From: Hevea brasiliensis
Lineage: Eukaryota; Streptophyta; Magnoliopsida; Malpighiales; Euphorbiaceae
Assembly: GCF_030052815.1 (NCBI RefSeq)
Contig: NW_026614695.1
Coordinates: 4,316,831-4,380,830 of the forward strand
Reading direction: 5' to 3'
Length of the DNA stretch: 64,000 bases
The stretch's first letter is position 1. Each line of letters starts with the position of its first letter. A program made the translations under genes and the position numbers. Positions 38,518 through 49,340 of the stretch are shown piece after piece. The notes under the pieces are model-generated. The model did not search any database and had not been told where the DNA came from. It saw nothing but the letters and a program-made list of their open reading frames with translations.

Positions 38518-39248
38518 ACAACATTAATCAAATACAATTTAAATCACAATTCATAAGTCATGTAAGTAGTGGATACTTAAAACCATAGTTAAATTCAAGA
38601 CAATGAATGTCATAAGGAATTTAACACAATATCACAATAAATCTCAGTAATCAAAACATAGTTAAGTTCAGAAGACAGTGAATGTCAATAAGAATTTAAA
38701 CTCCATTTCACAAATTATTAAAGCTCATAATAACACAATTTAGTCAAATAATTTAAAAACACAGTGTTGCCAATTCATACACAACTTAGACCATGACACA
38801 ATTTTCCGATCAATGCTAGCATTTAAGGGTACTTACCAAAGCACCTGCAGGCGTTACGTATCGCCGTCCCTGCAAGCCCTTGGGTGGTACCTATCAGAGC
38901 ACTTGCAGGCGTTACGTATCGCCATCCCTGCAAGCTCCTGAGTTCACTCGTGAGAGTTCCCAAGAATCGTAGGCGTTACGTATCGCCGTCCCTACTTTGC
39001 TCTGATAACACTAAACACATTTTATCTCAAAACTTCCAAAGTCATAATTTCATTCACAAGTTGGCAACACAATTCATAATTAACTTCAACTTTCACAAAT
39101 TACACTAAATCAATTTTTCCACAGTTTCAAACCATTTACAATGCTTTTCAAGCAATAAGTATCCATTCAAACACATTTCCATAATTGAGAATAATAATAT
39201 ACAAATAGTCATAATTTATTTCAATTGAAAAATTCAAAAGCAATAAAT

Positions 39249-39494
39249 GTTGTGCACAAACACAATTTAAAACAATAACATACAATTAATCATATGAAAT
39301 ATTATTCAAAATAAAATCAGTTGAAAACTAGTTGTGCACAAACACAATTTAAAACAATAACATACAATTAATCATATGAAATATTATTCAAAATAAAATC
39401 AGTTAAAAACTAGTTGTGCACAAACACAATTTAAAACAATAACATACAATTAATCATATGAAATATTATTTAGAGTAAAATCAGTTGAAAACTA
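39249..39494. repeat. 82-bp tandem repeat, three units
   Basis: Units start at 39249, 39331 and 39413, and a fourth start is present at 39495. They begin GTTGTGCACAAACACAATTT and differ by a few bases. Internal to LTR X. Confidence 0.9.
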
Positions 39495-40534
39495 GTTGTG
39501 CACAAACCTCTGATGACTGTCTCCTGGTCTGGACTCAGTGTTTCCTTCCCTTTCCCTGAGTCTTTACTAACTGAGAAACATAATTTGAAGTGTTTCAAGA
39601 TCTTAAATTAAAGCATCTCTATCGATAATGTTTGACAAATAATTCACTGAAAGCTATTATTTGCTTAATCACCTAATATACCGACCCTCGATGCGTTCTA
39701 GGTAAATTAGGTTTTAGTGTCATTAATATGTCACATTCGATAGTGTTTTAGGGTTGGTACACGTTACCAATTTCATTTCCTTGTTTAGTGCATTTTATTG
39801 CAACTTGCTGAATTCTGGGATACTAGTTTGACCTAGTCGGACGACCTAGTTCTTTTGGTTTTCGGGTTTTGGTCAAAACTACAAACTTGTAGATCTATGT
39901 CTTATTGCACGCGGGGCAAAATTTCAGGTCAATCCGAGTTATGTAGTCCAAGTTATGGTCATTTTACTATTGCTGGTCAAATGGCATCAAATTTGGTCAC
40001 TTTAGGTCAATTTTGGTCAACTTTGGTTCGGCCAGTTTTTGGACCCGAACTTGTGCAAGCTGTTTGACTTTCTTATGGTCATTTCTGGGCTTTGGTGTCT
40101 TCATAAGACTTGTAGATATGGGTCTTAACTATTCACGGTTAAATTTCAGGTCAATTGGACCTGTTTTGAGTGAGTTATGGCCTAAACACTAACTACTGCC
40201 CAAATGGTCAGTTTTCAGGTTTCAATTGCACTTAATCCGAATTGGTCATTTTTCATGTCACCTTGCAAGCAGAATTTTGGTATGCTTTCTCAATGAAAGT
40301 TGGCACATTTTGTGCCTAGTTTCACCTCCAATGGGTCTCATACCAATTGAAGTTACACATTTAAAGCTATAGGTTAAAATGCATGCTGCCCTTAATTACC
40401 TTGCTTAAACAGACATCAATGACACATTCACCTTACTATATGTCCACTTCCCTTACCAATTCTGTTTTGGTACATTACCAAAACCATATACCACTTCACT
40501 TTAAAATCACTTTGGGCAGATTACATACATCCTC

Positions 40535-42532
40535 TGTAACACCCTCCCGATAACCACTCCGTACATCCTACTGTTCCGGTGACCGGTGTCGGTCCGGACA
40601 GCTAGAACGTCTGGAAAAATATTTAAACTAAAGTCAGGAACCATAATTAACTCAAATATTAATAAGAAACGCTTAGTAAAAATTTTAGAAATAAATTACA
40701 ACCAAGCAAAAGCAGTAGGTGCCCAGCGATGGGTAGCAGGAGGAAGTTGCGATTCTCGCAACGAGGAGCCCTAGACACGGGGAAAAATTATAAAATAATT
40801 TTTGGGACTCCAGAAGAAGGGTTCTTGAGGTTCTCATGGCATTAGAATGCCAAGAAAATACCTAGAAAAATTTTCAATCAGATGCAATGATTTTAACCCG
40901 TTAAGCCAAACGGAGGGCATTTTGGTCATTTCGCCTTCAGAGACGATTTTTGGCCGACTTGTCCAGTTAAGTAAATAAATCATATGACTTAAAATATAAA
41001 TAAATATTGGTAAAAATTTAATTAGAAATGAGTTAAAGAATGAAGAAAGGAAAAGAAGAAAAGAAAATAGAAATTAATGGGATTTATGACATAGGATGAC
41101 CTAATTAAAAAGTTTCCTACCACTTTAAATTTGAAAAGTCAAATTATAAGAGATAAAAGGGACAAAAATAAACTAAAAATCAACTCATCTTCCTTTTTCT
41201 TCATATTGGCTGAAACTCCTCCCCTAGCCATCCTCCATTGATGAGCTTAGCAAGCTCATGAAGCCCTAAAAATTCCCACCATATTTTCTCAAGTTCTCAA
41301 CACAAAAATTTATTCTAGAAGTTTCCTAAGGTGTTTGGGAGCAAAAGGGAAAAGAGAAATCAAAGTTGGTAAGCTTGGAAACTCTTAAAGTTGAGGTTAG
41401 TGCTACACTTTTGTTCTCACTCTTTTAATTTTAGTTAAAACATCATTTTGAGCTAAGAGATTTTAAGAAATTGAAGTAAATTACATGTGTTAAGGGTACC
41501 TTCAAATTTCGGCAGCCCTATGGGAGATTGAGTTTGATTGTTTAATAAACTTAGAGTGGTTGGAAATCATGGTTAAGGTATTAATATGCATGGAGATTGA
41601 ACTAAGTATGTTAATCAAGGTTTATGAGTAATTGGTTTGGACATTAGGGTTTGGAAAGGTGAAATTGTGACTTAGCTTAGGAAATTATTAGAGAACATTT
41701 TAATGGTCAATTAGTGACCATTTTAGGTAAGTTAACTATTAAATGGACTGAAAAATGATAGGGCAAAGTCAAGGTATAAACTGCCCTAGGACAGCAGCAT
41801 ACACATTCTATACACATTCATTTTCTTGCTATTTTCTTCTATTATATTATTGCACCACTAAGCATTATTGCTTAGCGCGTTGCTTTTGCCACGCGTAGGT
41901 ACTGGAGATCCCGATCGTGAGCCCAGTAGACCACAGACTGGGTGAGTCCATCCGACAGTTCTGCTCAGTGTCCGTGTCACCTCGTCACCTGCAGTGCATT
42001 GGTAGGACACTAGATGTCATTTTGTCATTTTGTAATTAAATTTTTATTTCTCATATGTATTTGGGATTTATGTAATGTATTTTGAGCTTATTGTAAATAA
42101 TAAAGATTTATGGTCATGTATGGTATTAATTTGAGTATTTAATGGTTGTTTATATATGAGAACCCTGAGAAAGGGATGTTTTGAGCAATGAAAAGGTTGT
42201 TGAGACCTGAAATTGAAAAATTGTTGAGATCTTGATATTGAGTTTTGTGATGATATTGGAGTTGAGAATGAATGAAATTGTATATTGGAAGTGTTTTTAA
42301 CAGGTTCCGAAGAACTGTTTTCTCCATTGTTAGCCGGTACTCCGCCGGATTTCCTTTAAAATCTTCGGAACCTCAAATGAATAATACTTTTGATAAATGG
42401 TTAAAATAAATCATATTTCATAAATTAATTTCAAAAGCATGACACAAATTAAGTAAGGTATATTAGAGTGTGCCAGTACACCGTGTGGCATTACTTATTC
42501 GGGTATACTGTACACGAGTAAGGGGTGTCACA
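40535..42532 (+). mobile_element. 5' LTR of Tekay-like chromovirus
   Basis: 1998 bp, TGTAACACCC to GGTGTCACA. Matches 47346-49340; differences concentrate in the first ~350 bp. Stem-loop block at 41851-41897. The 5-bp left flank TCCTC does not match the right flank of the element (ACCAA). Confidence 0.92.
41851..41897 (+). promoter_or_regulatory. Double stem-loop in chromovirus LTR
   Basis: CTAAGCA (41858-41864) pairs with TGCTTAG (41869-41875); CGCGT (41876-41880) pairs with ACGCG (41891-41895). TAGGTACTG follows. Confidence 0.6.
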
Positions 42533-42537
42533 TTTAG

Positions 42538-42549
42538 TGGTATCAGAGC
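42538..42549 (+). promoter_or_regulatory. Primer-binding site, initiator tRNA-Met
   Basis: TGGTATCAGAGC, 5 bp after the LTR end. Confidence 0.9.
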
Positions 42550-42659
42550 TTGGTTTAGGCGTTTCTGGGCCTATATTGAGTCCATACCATGCATTGCATT
42601 TGTAAGAGTCGAGGTGACACTAACGCAGATCTGTTTATCTTTCTTATTTTGAATAGGAT

Positions 42660-43780
42660 ATGGATCCTTCATCTCAGAGAGCCGTTGAGGAGGAAGTGGA
42701 GAGTCATGCTCCACCTGCAGCAGCTGAGACTGGGGGCATGAGAGAATCTGCTCCACCAGCTCAAGCGAGCACCTCGGCCTCCACGAGCCATGTTTCAACA
42801 AATGGCCGACTTCTTTAGACAAATGGCCGGGTAATGCCAGCACCACCACCACCACCACCGGCTCCACAGTAAATCACACTGGAAGGCTAAGGAAGTTTGG
42901 AGCTGTGGACTTCTATGGCAAGAGAGAAGATGACTCGGTGGCAGCCGAGAATTGGTTGAATAGAACAGGCAGAGTCTTAAAACAACTTCACTGCACCCCA
43001 GAGCAGAACTTAGAAGCTGTTGTATCCTTGCTACAAGACGATGCCTATGAATGGTGGGACACTGTGTCCAGTGAAGTGCAGCCAGAAACTGCAACTTGGG
43101 ATTTCTTTCACTCTGAATTCAAGAAGAAGTATGTGGGTACTGTATATTTGGAAGAGAGAAGAAGGGAATTCATTAACTCGAGGCGAGACAGGTTGTCGGT
43201 GGCTGAATATGAGAAGGAATTCATAAGATTAAGCCGTTATGGAAGGGAGATAGTCCCTAATGAAGCTGAAAGGTGCAAGAGATTTGAAGAGGGACTAAAT
43301 GATAACATCAAGATCCAGCTCACTGCCTTGGGAATCACAGAATTTACCAAGTTAGTGGAAGCAGCAATAAAGGTTGAAAAAGTAAGAATTAGTGAGTGGA
43401 CTAGAAGAGAGAGACAGCAGAAGAGGGGACCGGGTCAGTCGAGTTCAGCTCCTGCATCAGGGAAGAAGTTTAAGGGTCCTCCCGCACGAGTTGGGTCAGC
43501 CACGTGGTCGAGTGGTCTCGGGGCCTGGGCCACGATTCACCCCTAGGAGAGGTCAGTCCACACCATCAATGGGCAGCTCTCCAGGGATGGGGTTCAGGGG
43601 ACCAGCCCCAGCATCTTCTGCGTGTCCACACTGTCAGAAATGGCATAAACGGGAGTGTTGGAGAGTGACTGGTGCCTGCTTGAGGTGTGGGTCAACAGAG
43701 CATCAGCTGAGGAACTGTCGATGCAGAACTACTACAGCTGCTCCAACACAAGCAGACAGACCTGCTCCTGCACCACCAAG
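42660..43780 (+). pseudogene. Chromovirus gag, broken
   Basis: Forms the capsid of virus-like particles and packages the RNA. Start chosen at the ATG of 42660, in the same context (GAATAGGATATGGA) as in element C. The N-terminal part (42660-42830) is shifted out of frame with the capsid part (42905-43500: FGAVDFYGKREDD, WLNRTGRVLKQL, LLQDDAYEWWD, EFKKKYVG). A second frameshift near 43505 leads to the nucleocapsid part with a CX2CX3HX3C cluster followed by a canonical CX2CX4HX4C knuckle (43623-43718). Compared with element C the coding order is the same. Dead by frameshift. Confidence 0.87.
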
Positions 43781-43879
43781 GGGTAGAAGGTCTGGTAAAT
43801 CAGCGTGGGACCATCTCGAGGCTGCATCGAGCCGCAGAGAGGCGGATAACGCACCACCTGCGGAAATTATGCCACGAGA

Positions 43880-44250
43880 GCTCGGGAGGAGCAAGATGCC
43901 GGGCGTCATCGAGTGCGTTCTTCCTCTACACTACACCTGTGCATGCATTGGTGGATCCAGGATCCACTCACTCATACATCTGCATCAATCTACCCGTAGA
44001 AAGGGGGATACTAGTAGGGGAGAGTGACCAAGACATTCTGGTCACTAATCCATTAGGCCACAGTGTAGTGGTGAAAAAGGTATACAAGGGTTGCCCGTTA
44101 AGGATTCAGGGGTATGAATTCTTAGCAGACCTAATTGAGTTGCCCTTCCATGAGTTTGACGTGATATTGGGAATGGACTGGTTGTCACGTCATCAGGCAA
44201 TAGTTGATTGCAAATTGAAGAGAATTTCTCTAAAAACTTGAGGGTAATGA
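43880..44250 (+). pseudogene. Chromovirus aspartic protease domain
   Basis: Cleaves the polyprotein. Active-site region ALVDPGSTHSY with the aspartate at about 43954, and the downstream FDVILGMDWLSRH strand near 44156-44194. Open from 43939 to 44241, where a stop and frameshift separate it from RT. The upstream stretch from the gag knuckle is in another frame. Confidence 0.85.
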
Positions 44251-44314
44251 GATCACGATTGTGGGGAAAGGATGATTTCTTGTCCAATGTCATCTCACCA
44301 CGATTGCAAGAAGA

Positions 44315-45359
44315 ATGATGAGAAAAGGCTGTGAAGCCTACCTAGCACATGTGGTGGATACTAGGCAGGCTAAGCCAAACCTGAGTGACATACCCATAGT
44401 GAGAGACTTCCCAGAGGTATTTCCTGAAGAATTGCCTGGTTTGCCACCAGAAAGGGAAGTCGAATTTGCTATTGAGACACTGCCGGGTACAGCACCCATT
44501 TCCATTGCTCCTTATAGGATGGCACCTACTGAATTGAGGGAGTTGAAAACTCAGTTGCAAGAGTTGCTTGATAAGGGGTTCATACGCCCCAGTGTGTCAC
44601 CATGGGGAGCTCCAGTGCTGTTTGTGAAAAAGAAGGATGGGACTTTGAGGCTTTGCATTGATTACCGGCAGTTGAATAAAGTGACTGTGAAGAACAAATA
44701 TCCGTTGCCTAGAATTGATGATCTGTTTGATCAATTGAAGGAGGAGTATTTTCTAAGATTGATCTCAGATCAGGGTATCATCAGTTGAGGGTGAAGGATG
44801 TAGATGTGCCCAAGACTGCATTCAGGACCCGGTATGGGCATTATGAGTTTCTGGTGATGCCCTTTGGCCTAACAAATGCACCAGCAGCATTTATGGACCT
44901 TATGAACCGTATCTTCCATCCATACCTGGATCGGTTCGTAGTGGTCTTTATTGATGATATTCAGTGTACTCCAAGACAAGGGAAGAACATGATGAACATT
45001 TGAGGATTGTTCTGCAAACCCTGCGGGAAAAGAAGCTATATGCTAAGTTGTCCAAGTGTGACTTTTGGCTGAATGAGATTGCATTCCTTGGACACATAGT
45101 GTCAGCTGATGGGATTAGGGTGGATCCCAAGAAGATAGAAGCAGTAATGGAATGGAAGCCTCCCAGAAACACAACTGAGGTCAGAAGCTTCTTGGGGCTA
45201 GCTGGGTATTATAGAAGATTTGTGAAGGGATTTTCCCTAATAGCTGCTCCAATGACCAAGTTATTACACAAGAATGTCAGATTTGACTGGAATGACAAGT
45301 GTCAGACCAGTTTTGAGAAGTTGAAGGCTATGTTGACAGAGGCACCAGTGTTAACATAA
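44315..45359 (+). pseudogene. Chromovirus reverse transcriptase, broken
   Basis: Copies the element RNA to cDNA. Blocks in order: [66 protein letters not shown], catalytic FIDD (44947-44958), [13 protein letters not shown]. Frameshifts lie near 44745-44785 and directly after FIDD (near 44962), with a stop at 45357-45359. The catalytic pair of aspartates is still encoded. Confidence 0.9.
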
Positions 45360-45840
45360 CCAGTGTCAGGAAAAGACTTTGTGGTCTACAGTGATGCCTC
45401 ACATAATGGGTTGGGGTGTGTATTGATGCAAGAGGGGAAAGTGATCGCCTATGCTTCCAGACAGCTAAGGCCACATGAACAGAACTACCCTACCCATGAT
45501 CTAGAGCTTGCAGCAATTATCTTCGCACTGAAGATATGGAGGCATTACTTGTATGGTGAAAAGTGCTACATTTACACAGACCACAAGAGCCTGAAATATT
45601 TGCCAACCCAGAAGGAGCTCAACCTTAGACAGAGGCGATGGATTGAGTTCCTGAAGGACTATGACTGTGTAATTGACTACCATCCTGGGAAGGCAAATGT
45701 AGTTGCTGATGCTTTGAGCAGAAAATCCATCACAGCTTTGAGATCATTGAATGTCCGTCTATCTTTGATTCGAGATGGAGCTATTTTGGCTGAGTTGCAA
45801 GTGAGACCAAACCTGCTACAGCAGATTTTAGATGGGCAAA
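45360..45840 (+). pseudogene. Chromovirus RNase H domain
   Basis: Degrades RNA in the RNA-DNA hybrid. Visible motifs: [44 protein letters not shown] and VVADALSRK, in order and without a break over 45363-45840. A stop at 45357 and a frame change near 45835 bound it. Confidence 0.88.
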
Positions 45841-46500
45841 AAAGTAGATGAAAAGTTACTAGCTATTATGAGCAAACTCCCAGAGGGAAAAGCAGCTGAC
45901 TATGAGGTGAAAGCAGATGGGTGTCTGTACTACAAAGGAAGACTGTGTGTACCAGATAATGGGGAATTGAAAGCCAGTATTCTAAAAGAGGCACACACCA
46001 GTGTATATGCTATGCACCCAGGAAGTACAAAGATGTATCATGATCTGAAGCTCCAGTATTGGTGGCCTGGTATGAAGAAGGACATAGCTGATTATGTGAC
46101 TAAATGCTTGACATGTCAGCAAGTCAAGGCATAACATCAAGTTCCATCAGGTTTGCTACAGCCTATACGCATACCTGAATGGAAATGGGATCAGGTCACC
46201 ATGGATTTTGTAAGTGGGCTACCTCTCACCCAGAAGAAACATGATGCAGCATGGGTGATAGTTGATAGATTGACAAAGTCAAGACACTTTACGCCGATTA
46301 GGGTGACTACTCACTAGAGAGGTTAGCAGAATTGTATATCAGTGAGATAGTTAGACTACATGGAATTCCACTTTCCATCATATCTGATCGAGACCCAAGA
46401 TTTACATCGAGATTTTGGAAGAAGTTGCATGAATCCTTGGGTACACAACTCCACTTCAGCACAGCTTTCCATCCTCAGACGGATGGGTAATCCGAAAGAG
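45832..46500 (+). pseudogene. Chromovirus integrase, zinc and catalytic parts
   Basis: Inserts cDNA into the genome. The HHCC zinc-binding region ends with KCLTCQQVKA (46105-46134). A TAA at 46132-46134 and a one-base shift near 46305 interrupt the frame. The D,D(35)E core has aspartates in TMDFVSGL (about 46201) and ISDRDPRF (about 46381). The glutamate follows FHPQTDG, where a glutamine codon is now TAA (46488-46490). Confidence 0.87.
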
Positions 46501-46508
46501 TAATCCAG

Positions 46509-46583
46509 GTAAACAAATGAAACCAATGAAATTGATACAAATATTGAATTGAAATGATAACAATAACGTGAAATATATGTCAG
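46509..46583 (+). other. Candidate 75-nt intron in the integrase
   Basis: Interrupts the integrase just after the catalytic glutamate region (ERVIQ). It starts CAG|GTAAAC, ends TATGTCAG, is AT-rich and has an in-frame stop (TGA) soon after the donor. Removing it joins codons in phase to VLED, the conserved next segment. The length is a multiple of three, but the stop means it is not simply extra protein. Could also be a random insertion. Confidence 0.55.
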
Positions 46584-47334
46584 GTCCTTGAGGATATCTT
46601 TGAGGAGTTGTGTCATTGAGTTTGAGGAAGTTGGGATAGATACCTCCCATCGCGTAATTTGCATACAACAATAGCTACCAAGCTAGTATCCAAATGGCCC
46701 GTATGAAGCATTTGTATGGGAGAAAATGTAGAACTCGGTGTCTGGACTGAATTGAGCGAAGACAAGCGGTAGGGCGGACACAGTGAAACAGTGAGGAGAA
46801 GGTAAAATCAATCAAAGCCAATCTCAAAGTTGCCTCGCATGCATGTAAATCTTATGCCGACCAAGAGAAAAGAAATAGAATATTGGGTTGGCGACAAAGT
46901 GTTCCTCAAGGTGTCACCATGGAGGAAAGTATTGAGATTTAGAAGGAAAGGTAAGTTAAGCCCTAGGTTCATTGGCCCATATGAAGTCATTGAACGTGTG
47001 GGTCCAGTGGCCTATAGGCTAGCTTTACCACGAGTGGACAAGATCCACAATGTGTTCCATGTATCCATGCTCGAGAAGATACCGCTCAGATCCTTCACAT
47101 GTCATCTCCAGAGAAGAAATTGAAATACAGCCGGATTTGACATACGAAGAAGAACCTCTACGGATCTTGGCTCGGGAAGTGAAAGAGTTGAGAAACAAGC
47201 AAATTCCATTGGTGAAAGTGCTATGGAGGCACCACAACACTGAGGAGGCAACTTGGGAAAGTGAAGAGACGATGAGGCAACAGTTCCCTCAACTGTTTGC
47301 ATCAGGTAAATTTCGAGGACGAAATTTAAATTAG
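46584..47334 (+). pseudogene. Integrase C-terminus with chromodomain
   Basis: Contains the GPY/F-like region (KGKLSPRFIGPYEVIERVGPVAYRL in pieces, 46930-47030), then HNVFHVSML, then a C-terminal chromodomain (VLWRHHNTEEATWESEE, about 47218-47270), which in Tekay-like chromoviruses targets chromatin. Frameshifts near 46615, between 46700 and 46830, and near 47075. Confidence 0.85.
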
Positions 47335-47345
47335 AGGGGAAGAGT
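47330..47345 (+). promoter_or_regulatory. Polypurine tract of the chromovirus
   Basis: ATTAGAGGGGAAGAGT before the TG of the 3' LTR; identical to that of element A. Confidence 0.85.
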
Positions 47346-49340
47346 TGTAACACCCTCCCGATAACCACTCCGTACATCCTACTGTTCCGGTGACCGGTGT
47401 CGGTCCGGACAGCTAGAACGTCCAGAAAAATATTTAAACTAAAGTCAGGAACCATAATTAACTCAAATATTAATAAGAAACACTTAGTAAAAATTTTAGA
47501 AATAAAATGCAACCAAGCAAAGCAATAGGTGCCCAAGCGATGGGTAGCAGGAGGAAGTTGCGGTTCTATAACGAGGAGCCCTAGACCTGGGGGAAAAATT
47601 ATAAAATAATTTTTGGGACTCCAGAGAAGGGTTACTGAGGTTCTCATGGCATTAGAATGCCAAGAAAATACCTAGAAAAAATTTTCAATCGGTACAGCCG
47701 ATTTTGACCCGTTAAGCCAAACGGAGGGCATTTTGGTCATTTCGCCTTCAGAGACGATTTTTGGCCGACTTGTCCAGTTAAGTAAATAAATCATATGACT
47801 TAAAATATAAATAAATATTGATAAAAATTTAATTAGAAATGAGTTGAAGAATGAAGAAAGGAAAAGAAGAAAAGAAAGTAGAAATTAATGGGATTTATGA
47901 CATAGGATGACCTAATTAAAAAGTTTCCTACCACTTTAAATTTGACAAGTCAAATTATAAGAGATAAAAGGGACAAAAATAAACTAAAAATCAGCTCATC
48001 TTCCTTTTTCTTCATGTTGGCCGAAACTCCTCCCCTAGCCATCCTCCATTGATGAGCTTAGCAAGCTCATGAAGCCCTAAAAATTCCCACCATATTTCCT
48101 CAAGTTCTCAACACAAAAATTTATTCTAGAAGTTTGCTAAGGTGTTTGGGAGCAAAAGGGAAAAGAGAAATCAAAGTTGGCAAGCTTGGAAACTCTTAAA
48201 GTTGAGGTTAGTGCTACACTTTTGTTCTCACTCTTTTAATTTTAGTTAAAACATCATTTTGAGCTAAGAGATTTTACGAAATTGAAGTAAATTACATGTG
48301 TTAAGGGTACCTTCAAATTTCGGCAGCCCTATGGGAGATTGAGTTTGATTGTTTAATAAACTTAGAGTGGTTGGAAATCATGGTTAAGGTATTAATATGC
48401 ATGGAGATTTAACTAAGTATGTTAATCAAGGTTTATGAGTAATTGGTTTGGACATTAGGGTTTGGAAAGGTGAAATTGTGACTTAGCTTAGGAAATTATT
48501 AGAGAACATTTTAATGGTCAATTAGTGACCATTTTAGGTAAGTTAACTATTAAATGGACTGAAAAATGATAGGGCAAAGTCAAGGTATAAACTGCCCTAG
48601 GACAGCAGCATACACATTCTATACACATTCATTTTCTTGCTATTTTCTTCTATTATATTATTGCACCACTAAGCATTATTGCTTAGCACATTGCTTTTGC
48701 CACGCGTGAGTACCGGAGATCCCGATCGTGAGCCCAGTAGACCACAGACTGGGTGAGTCCATCCGACAGTTCTGCTCAGTGTCCGTGTCACCTCGTCACC
48801 TGCAGTGCATTGGTAGGACACTAGATGTCATTTTGTCATTTTGTAATTAAATTTTTATTTCTCATATGTATTTGGGATTTATGTAATGTATTTTGAGCTT
48901 ATTGTAAATAATAAAGATTTATGGTCATGTATGGTATTAATTTGAGTATTTAATGGTTGTTTATATATTAGAACCCTGAGAAAGGGATGTTTTGAGCAAT
49001 GAAAAGGTTGTTGAGACACAAATTGAAAAATTGTTGAGATCTTGATATTGAGTTTTGTGATGATATTGGAGTTGAGAATGAATGAAATTGTATATTGGAA
49101 GTGTTTTTAACAGTTCAGAAGAAGCATTTTCTCCATTTTTAGCCAGGTACTCACGGATTTCCTTTAAAATCTTCGGAACCTCAAATGAATAATACTTTTG
49201 ATAAATGGTTAAAATAAATCATATTTCATAAATTAATTTCAAAAGCATGACACAAATTAAGTAAGGTATATTAGAGTGTGCCAGTACACCGTGTGGCATT
49301 ACTTATTCGGGTATACTGTACACGAGTAAGGGGTGTCACA
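47346..49340 (+). mobile_element. 3' LTR of Tekay-like chromovirus
   Basis: 1995 bp, TGTAACACCC to GGTGTCACA, colinear with the 5' LTR. Followed by ACCAA, which pairs not with its own left flank but with 12552-12556. Confidence 0.92.

Larger units (their letters stand above)
37868..40534 (-). mobile_element. Solo LTR of family X, right part (inverted)
   Basis: Begins (plus) TGTCACACCC, the complement of the LTR end, directly after TATAA. It ends at TCCTC (40530-40534, complement GAGGA) next to the chromovirus. Contains the stem-loop block (38471-38517), three copies of GGCGTTACGTATCGCC (38850, 38908, 38972) and an 82-bp tandem repeat (39249-39494). Homologous to D over its length. No coding content. 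Confidence 0.82.

Noticed and set aside
42470..42867. Small genes around the chromovirus leader on both strands
   Set aside because: They overlap the LTR end, PBS and the frameshifted gag start; no independent support.
40535..49340. A simple self-contained chromovirus insertion
   Set aside because: LTRs, PBS and polypurine tract are complete, but the 5-bp flanks TCCTC and ACCAA do not match, and the neighbouring sequences are oppositely oriented parts of two different LTRs.
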